DNA from: Variovorax sp. PBS-H4 | Lineage (GTDB): Bacteria > Pseudomonadota > Gammaproteobacteria > Burkholderiales > Burkholderiaceae_C | Assembly: GCF_901827205.1 (NCBI RefSeq) | Contig: NZ_LR594675.1 | Coordinates: 4,774,001-4,838,000 of the forward strand | Direction: 5' to 3' | Length of the DNA stretch: 64,000 nt | Part shown: piece by piece, positions 60,035 through 64,000 of the stretch | Position numbering within the stretch: the stretch's first letter is position 1 | Layout: the number at the start of each line of letters is the position of its first letter | The notes under the pieces: generated by a model | The model's input: the letters and a program-made list of their open reading frames with translations, nothing else | Told to the model about the DNA's origin: nothing | Database searches by the model: none | Translations under genes and position numbers: made by a program

Positions 60035-61900
60035 ATGCAGAAGAACCTTCGCCGCGCCACGCCGCGCACGACCTTCGCGCTGCTGGGCGGCCTGCTCGCA
60101 CTGGCATTAGCGGGCTGCGGCGGCGACAGCGGCCCGGCAGCAGGCGACAGCAGCGCTGCAGGCAACAGTGGCCCCGAGACCCTTATCGCCAAGCGGCCCA
60201 ACTTCCTCGTGATCCTGGCGGACGACATGGGCTATTCGGATATAGGCGCCTTCGGCAGCGAGATCGCGACACCCAACATCGATGCGCTGGTGCGCGACGG
60301 CCGCATGCTCACCCGCTTCTATGCCGCGCCCGCCTGCTCGCCCACACGCGGCATGCTGATGACCGGCGCGGACAGCCACCGCGTTGGCCTGGGCGCGATG
60401 GAGAACAACGTGACCGCGCTGGTCAATGCCCGCAATGCGCCCTTCGGCGTCGACTTCACCTACGACAACATCCCGCCGGGCTATGGCGGCCATCTGGTCG
60501 ACGGCGCCCTGTCGATGCCGCAGCTTTTCAAGGACGCGGGCTACCACACCTACATGGCAGGCAAGTGGCACCTGGCCTACGAGTTCTCCAATGCGACCGG
60601 CGGCTCCCGCTTCCTTCCCGCGGCTTATCCGAAAAAGAAGGGCTTCGAGCGCTCCTTCGCCTTGCTCGATGGCGCCGGCGCCCATTTCGCGCCACCCCGC
60701 GGCGGCCCGGTCGGCCGCTACGACGGGACGACATACACCGAAGACGACGTTCCCTTCCCGGCCACCCAGCTGCCGGCCGACTTCTATTCCACGCGCAGCT
60801 ACACCGACAAGCTGCTCTCCTACCTGGAGAGCAACCGGGGTAGCGGCAAGCCCTTCTTCGCCTATGCCGCCTACACCGCACCACACTGGCCGCTGCAGGC
60901 GCCGGACTCCGATATTGCCGCCCAGAAGGGCCGTTACGACGAGGGCTACGACGTGATCCGCGCGCGCCGCATCGCAAAGATGAAGCAGCTGGGCGTGCTG
61001 CCGCAGAACTTTGTCGAGAACGCCGGCTTGGCCAGCGTGGCCGAGGGCGGCACGGGCAAGAAGCGCTGGACAGAACTGAGCGTCGCCGAGCGGGCGCGGC
61101 AGGCCAGGGCCATGGAGGTGTATGCGGCCATGGTGAGCAACCTCGACACCCAGATCGGCAGGCTTGTGACGTACCTGCGCAACACCGGCCAGTACGAGGA
61201 CACCGTCATCTTCTTCATGTCCGACAACGGCGCCGACAGCAACCCTGCCGCAGGTGCTGCGATCACGGCCGCCACAGACCTTGACTCCATCGGCAAGCCC
61301 GGCTCTGCTGTGGCCTACGGCGAACGCTGGGCGGAAGTGAGTGCCGCGCCCTTTCGCCTTTGGAAGACCTTCACCGGCGCGGAGGGCTCGGTCAGCGTGC
61401 CCGCCATGATCAAGCTGCAGGGCAAATACCAGGGCCGCGTCGCGATGGCGTCGCCTGCCCTGGTGAAGGACCTGCTACCCACCTTCTTGGACATGGCCGG
61501 CATTGCCTTGCCCACGCAGCAGTACGAGGGCAAGGCCATCGTCCCGGTCACGGGCGTCTCGCTGCGCGGCGCGCTGCAGTCGGACTCCGGCATGCCGATG
61601 GTGCGGCCACCCACCGAATCCATCGCCTTCGAATACCTGGGCCAGGGCTATGTAAACGGCCCGGACGGCTGGAAGCTCAGCCGCACCGCCGTGCCGGGCA
61701 TGCCGACGCGCACCTATGCCGACCTGCCCTGGAAGCTCTTCAATACGCTCGAGGACCGCGGCGAGACCAAGGACCGGGCCGGCGAGCGACCCGACATCGT
61801 GGACGCCCTCAAGAAGGATTGGGAGCGCTACGTGCTGGACAGCAAGGTGTTGATTCCGGCCACGCCGCCCGCGGCGAAGCGGGACGCCTCCGCGCTTTGA
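60035..61900 (+). CDS. Lipoprotein arylsulfatase-type sulfatase (Cys-type)
   Basis: A 621-residue sulfatase. The lipobox LAGC (Cys28) marks it as a lipoprotein. The metal site starts with NFLVILADDMGYSDIGAFGSEI; the modified residue is Cys101 in CSPTRGMLMTG, which fits C-x-P-x-R, the FGE target sequence. MAGKWHL and MSDNGAD are further active-site marks. It should hydrolyse a sulfate ester, aryl or other, at the outer membrane or in the periplasm, giving access to sulfate or carbon. The FGE gene just upstream supplies the modification. An AAGGAG ribosome binding site precedes the ATG. The 205 bp after it have no gene. Confidence 0.93.
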   Translation: MQKNLRRATPRTTFALLGGLLALALAGCGGDSGPAAGDSSAAGNSGPETLIAKRPNFLVILADDMGYSDIGAFGSEIATPNIDALVRDGRMLTRFYAAPACSPTRGMLMTGADSHRVGLGAMENNVTALVNARNAPFGVDFTYDNIPPGYGGHLVDGALSMPQLFKDAGYHTYMAGKWHLAYEFSNATGGSRFLPAAYPKKKGFERSFALLDGAGAHFAPPRGGPVGRYDGTTYTEDDVPFPATQLPADFYSTRSYTDKLLSYLESNRGSGKPFFAYAAYTAPHWPLQAPDSDIAAQKGRYDEGYDVIRARRIAKMKQLGVLPQNFVENAGLASVAEGGTGKKRWTELSVAERARQARAMEVYAAMVSNLDTQIGRLVTYLRNTGQYEDTVIFFMSDNGADSNPAAGAAITAATDLDSIGKPGSAVAYGERWAEVSAAPFRLWKTFTGAEGSVSVPAMIKLQGKYQGRVAMASPALVKDLLPTFLDMAGIALPTQQYEGKAIVPVTGVSLRGALQSDSGMPMVRPPTESIAFEYLGQGYVNGPDGWKLSRTAVPGMPTRTYADLPWKLFNTLEDRGETKDRAGERPDIVDALKKDWERYVLDSKVLIPATPPAAKRDASAL

Positions 61901-62105
61901 GCGCAGCGTCCGCCGGACCTTCTTGCCTTCTCGCAGACGCTGCCGGCCGCGAGCACCGGACCCTCGCTCTCGTTGTTCATATGAAGTTCGGGTCGACGCC
62001 TTCACGGCGGTGCGCAGGCGCCCAAAACGCCGCGAAAACTGACGCCCGCGAGCAAGATCTGCGCCCCAGCAAGAACCGCCTGCGCGCCCTCGAAGCGCCG
62101 ATGGC

Positions 62106-63110
62106 TCAGGGCACGAGCACGAGCTTGCCCTGCACCGCTCCAGCATCCAGCAGCACATGCACCTCGCGCGCCTGCGAGAGCGCATAGGTCGTCGCCGGTG
62201 AAGCCCTCACCGCACCGTCGCGCATCAGGCTGATGGCGGTCTCCATCAGTGCGCGCCGCTGCGTGCGGTCGACGTCGAAGCTGTGGATGGAGAAGGTGCG
62301 TACCGCGAGGCTGCGGCTGAGCAGCGACCGCAGAGTCTGGAACACATCCTCGGCCGGCGGCCCGGCCGCGATGTTGTACGAGATGGCGGTGCCCATGGGC
62401 GCCAGCGCGCGGATGCAGGCGATGAGCAGGCGGTCACCCACGTGGTCGAAGGCGAGGTCGACGCCACGGCCGCCGGTGGCGGCCATCACGCGCTCCGGCA
62501 GGCCTTCCGGGTCGCCATCGACCAGGACGGTCACGCCGTGCGCCAGCGCATGCGCCTGCTTGGCGGGCGTGGAAGCGGTGCCGATGACGGTCATGCCATG
62601 GTGGGCCGCGAGCTGCGTCAGCGCCGTGGCCACGCCGCCCGCGGCGCCGGGAACCAGGATCGAGCGCACGGGCACACCGCCCTGCGTGCCCAGCAGCATC
62701 GCCTGCGCCAGCTGCACATTGCCCAGGCTCACGGCTTCGGTGTCCGAGATGGCGTCGGGCAGCGCGAAGGGCGCATCGGCCGGTACAACGATGTACTCGG
62801 CATAGCAGCCGCCGCGCTGCGGCAGCTCGCGGGCGCTGACGAACACGCGCTGGCCGACGCGGTCCGCCGGCACGCCCTCGCCCACCGCCTCGATGACGCC
62901 GGCCATCTCGTTGCCGGGGATGGCCGGCATGGGCGGCATCCACTTGTAGATGCCCTTGCGGATGAGCACGTCCGGCCCGCCGGCACCGATGGCGCGGGCC
63001 CGCACCCGGACCTGCCCCGGCCCGCAGGCGGGCACGGGCAGCTCGACCTGCGTCAGAACTTCGGGGCCGCCGGGCGCCTGGACCTGGATCGCCTTCATCG
63101 TCATCGCCAT
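62106..63110 (-). CDS. MDR-family oxidoreductase (quinone-oxidoreductase-like)
   Basis: A 334-residue medium-chain dehydrogenase/reductase. The N-terminal GroES-like domain (MKAIQVQAPGGPEVLTQVELP, GNEMAGVIEAVGEGV) lacks the zinc ligands of alcohol dehydrogenases; the NADPH-binding domain has VPGAAGGVATALTQLAAHHG. This fits the quinone oxidoreductase or zinc-free NADPH reductase subgroup. Three ATGs lie close together (63110, 63104, 63098); the last gives the usual family N-terminus. It is downstream of an AA_synth gene and a Bug receptor gene, probably in one operon. Confidence 0.88.
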   Translation of the reverse strand: MAMTMKAIQVQAPGGPEVLTQVELPVPACGPGQVRVRARAIGAGGPDVLIRKGIYKWMPPMPAIPGNEMAGVIEAVGEGVPADRVGQRVFVSARELPQRGGCYAEYIVVPADAPFALPDAISDTEAVSLGNVQLAQAMLLGTQGGVPVRSILVPGAAGGVATALTQLAAHHGMTVIGTASTPAKQAHALAHGVTVLVDGDPEGLPERVMAATGGRGVDLAFDHVGDRLLIACIRALAPMGTAISYNIAAGPPAEDVFQTLRSLLSRSLAVRTFSIHSFDVDRTQRRALMETAISLMRDGAVRASPATTYALSQAREVHVLLDAGAVQGKLVLVP

Positions 63111-63142
63111 CGTCGATCTCGCTTCTGCTGCGGGGCCGGCGG

Positions 63143-63721
63143 TCAACGCTGGCCGTCGTGGACCGACACCTGCTCCTTGGTCAGGCCGCCCAGCCGTGCG
63201 TGCACCCGGCCGCCGGTGCCCATGACCAGGGCGAACAGAATCTCGTCGGGCCGCGGCGCGTCCTGGATGCCGACCTCCATGCTGTTGAAGTGGCTGCGCA
63301 CGTAGCAGGCATGGATGTAGTGCAGCGGCACCATGAGCCGGTAGCCCGTGGCGGCCACGGCCTTGGCGGCCGGCACGATGGCCTTGGGCTCGCCCAGCAC
63401 CTCGCGCATGGCCCAGCCACCGGCTTCGTGCCAGACGGCGCCGTGCTCCATCTCGCCGTTGACGCCCACGATGGCGGCCTTGCTGTACACCTCCACCTGG
63501 TCGCGGCCCAGCGTCTCGACCAGCTCGGTGGCCAGCAGCGTGCCCAGTGGGCGCAGCTCGGCCATGAAGGGCATCAGGTCGGGCTCGTAGCGGCCGGCAT
63601 AGGGGTTGCGGATCACGGCGCAGGCGGCCGCCAGCTTCAGCGGCCGGTCGACCGGCGGACCGCCCTCGTGGTGGATGGTCTCGACAGTCAGGCTGCGTTT
63701 GCGGATCTGGATCAGGGACAT
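63143..63721 (-). CDS. Amino acid synthesis (AA_synth, PF06684) family protein
   Basis: A 192-residue protein of the AA_synth family: IRKRSLTVETIHHEGG near the N-terminus, AVIRNPYAGRYEPDL, AIVGVNGEMEHGAVWH and VPLHYIHACYVRSHFNSMEV. The family name comes from a proposed link to amino acid synthesis; its biochemical role is uncertain. The ATG at 63721 has a GAGGTG ribosome binding site; an ATG at 63742 would add seven residues. In Burkholderiales these genes often lie beside Bug receptors and oxidoreductases in catabolic operons, as here. Confidence 0.85.
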   Translation of the reverse strand: MSLIQIRKRSLTVETIHHEGGPPVDRPLKLAAACAVIRNPYAGRYEPDLMPFMAELRPLGTLLATELVETLGRDQVEVYSKAAIVGVNGEMEHGAVWHEAGGWAMREVLGEPKAIVPAAKAVAATGYRLMVPLHYIHACYVRSHFNSMEVGIQDAPRPDEILFALVMGTGGRVHARLGGLTKEQVSVHDGQR

Positions 63722-63738
63722 GAAAGCACCTCGCTCGT

Positions 63739-64000
63739 TCATTGTTTGGGGATCTGGGCCTCGTTGACCACCACGGTCCACTTCTTGAGCTCGCTCCGGA
63801 CCATGGCCATCATCTCTTCGGGCGTGCTGCTGCGCGCCTCGCCACCGATGTCTTCGAGCCGGGTGCGCACCTGCGGCTGCTGCAGCGCCTTCTGCACCGC
63901 GGCGTTGAGTTGTTCGACGATGGCCCGGGGCGTGCCCGCCGGCGCCATCAAGCCGGCCCAGGACGTGACCTCGTAGCCGGGCACGCCCTGCTCGGCCACC
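63739..64000 (-). CDS. Bug-family solute-binding protein, C-terminal part
   Basis: The last 86 or so residues of a TctC/Bug receptor run off the right edge. VPGYEVTSWAGLMAPAGTPRAIVEQLNAAVQKAL, followed by a region ending VNEAQIPKQ, is the standard C-terminal lobe. The N-terminus and signal peptide lie outside the window. It is the first visible gene of an operon with the AA_synth and MDR genes and presumably delivers their substrate. The stop is 17 bp before the AA_synth start. Confidence 0.9.
   Translation of the reverse strand, partial: VAEQGVPGYEVTSWAGLMAPAGTPRAIVEQLNAAVQKALQQPQVRTRLEDIGGEARSSTPEEMMAMVRSELKKWTVVVNEAQIPKQ

Noticed and set aside
62106..63110. Zinc-dependent alcohol dehydrogenase for the MDR gene
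   Set aside because: The catalytic zinc ligands (GHE and Cys residues) are missing, so the zinc-free quinone-oxidoreductase-like group fits better.
1..64000. CRISPR arrays, tRNA or rRNA genes, phage genes, transposases
   Set aside because: No regularly spaced repeats, cloverleaf or rRNA-like stretches, integrase or transposase motifs were seen on either strand by eye; a tRNA scan would settle the first two.

Overview
The window looks like chromosomal DNA of a high-GC betaproteobacterium in the Comamonadaceae, most like Variovorax. Evidence: GC-rich third codon positions throughout, Bug-type tripartite tricarboxylate receptors, a Ralstonia/Comamonadaceae-style nag gene core, a glnA-ntrB-ntrC locus with a sigma-54 promoter, and short dispersed repeats that I associate with this family. 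Family comparisons are from memory; no search was run. No tRNA, rRNA, CRISPR array, complete insertion sequence or prophage was seen.

Layout. (1) 1-13917 is mostly housekeeping: an SOS-boxed radical SAM gene, an adenosine-deaminase-like gene with a Bug receptor, a PLD-family lipoprotein, a CBS protein, metY, small enzymes, a YihY membrane protein, a D-2-hydroxyacid dehydrogenase, thyA and folA. (2) 13923-24134 is an aromatic-acid island bounded by two copies of a roughly 250-bp inverted-repeat element. A NahR/NagR-like activator diverges from a four-gene set in nagAa-nagG-nagH-nagAb order (salicylate 5-hydroxylase type, making gentisate). Behind the regulator lie an amidohydrolase and a sulfonate/nitrate-type ABC importer with two different permeases. 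(3) 24248-41551 is a 12-gene, about 15-kb minus-strand operon with a divergent GAF/PucR-type regulator. It has a complete branched-chain-type ABC importer, a class III CoA-transferase, an enoyl-CoA hydratase, a degradative class II HMG-CoA reductase closely resembling Pseudomonas mevalonii MvaA, and a CUT2 sugar-type importer in which one permease is fused to a strictosidine-synthase-like beta-propeller, next to a second propeller protein. I read it as a mevalonate (possibly mevalonolactone or C6 dicarboxylate) catabolic island. (4) 41723-49660 holds xth, a lipoprotein, ntrC, ntrB, a small exported protein, glnA with its terminator, sigma-54 promoter and candidate NtrC sites, a CinA-N-like protein and an EI24 membrane protein. 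(5) 49778-57785 has a sterol desaturase, a polysaccharide deacetylase, a YncE-like propeller, a pseudouridine synthase, gamma-glutamyltransferase, a methyltransferase and a PhyH dioxygenase. (6) 57971-61900 has a decayed LysR gene diverging from an exported formylglycine-generating enzyme and a lipoprotein sulfatase, probably enzyme and substrate. (7) The right edge carries the end of a Bug receptor, an AA_synth protein and an MDR oxidoreductase.

The most unusual features are the mevalonate island with its permease-propeller fusion, and a 60-bp (20-codon) module that occurs in frame before start codons at three loci and in most copies ends in a strong ribosome binding site.
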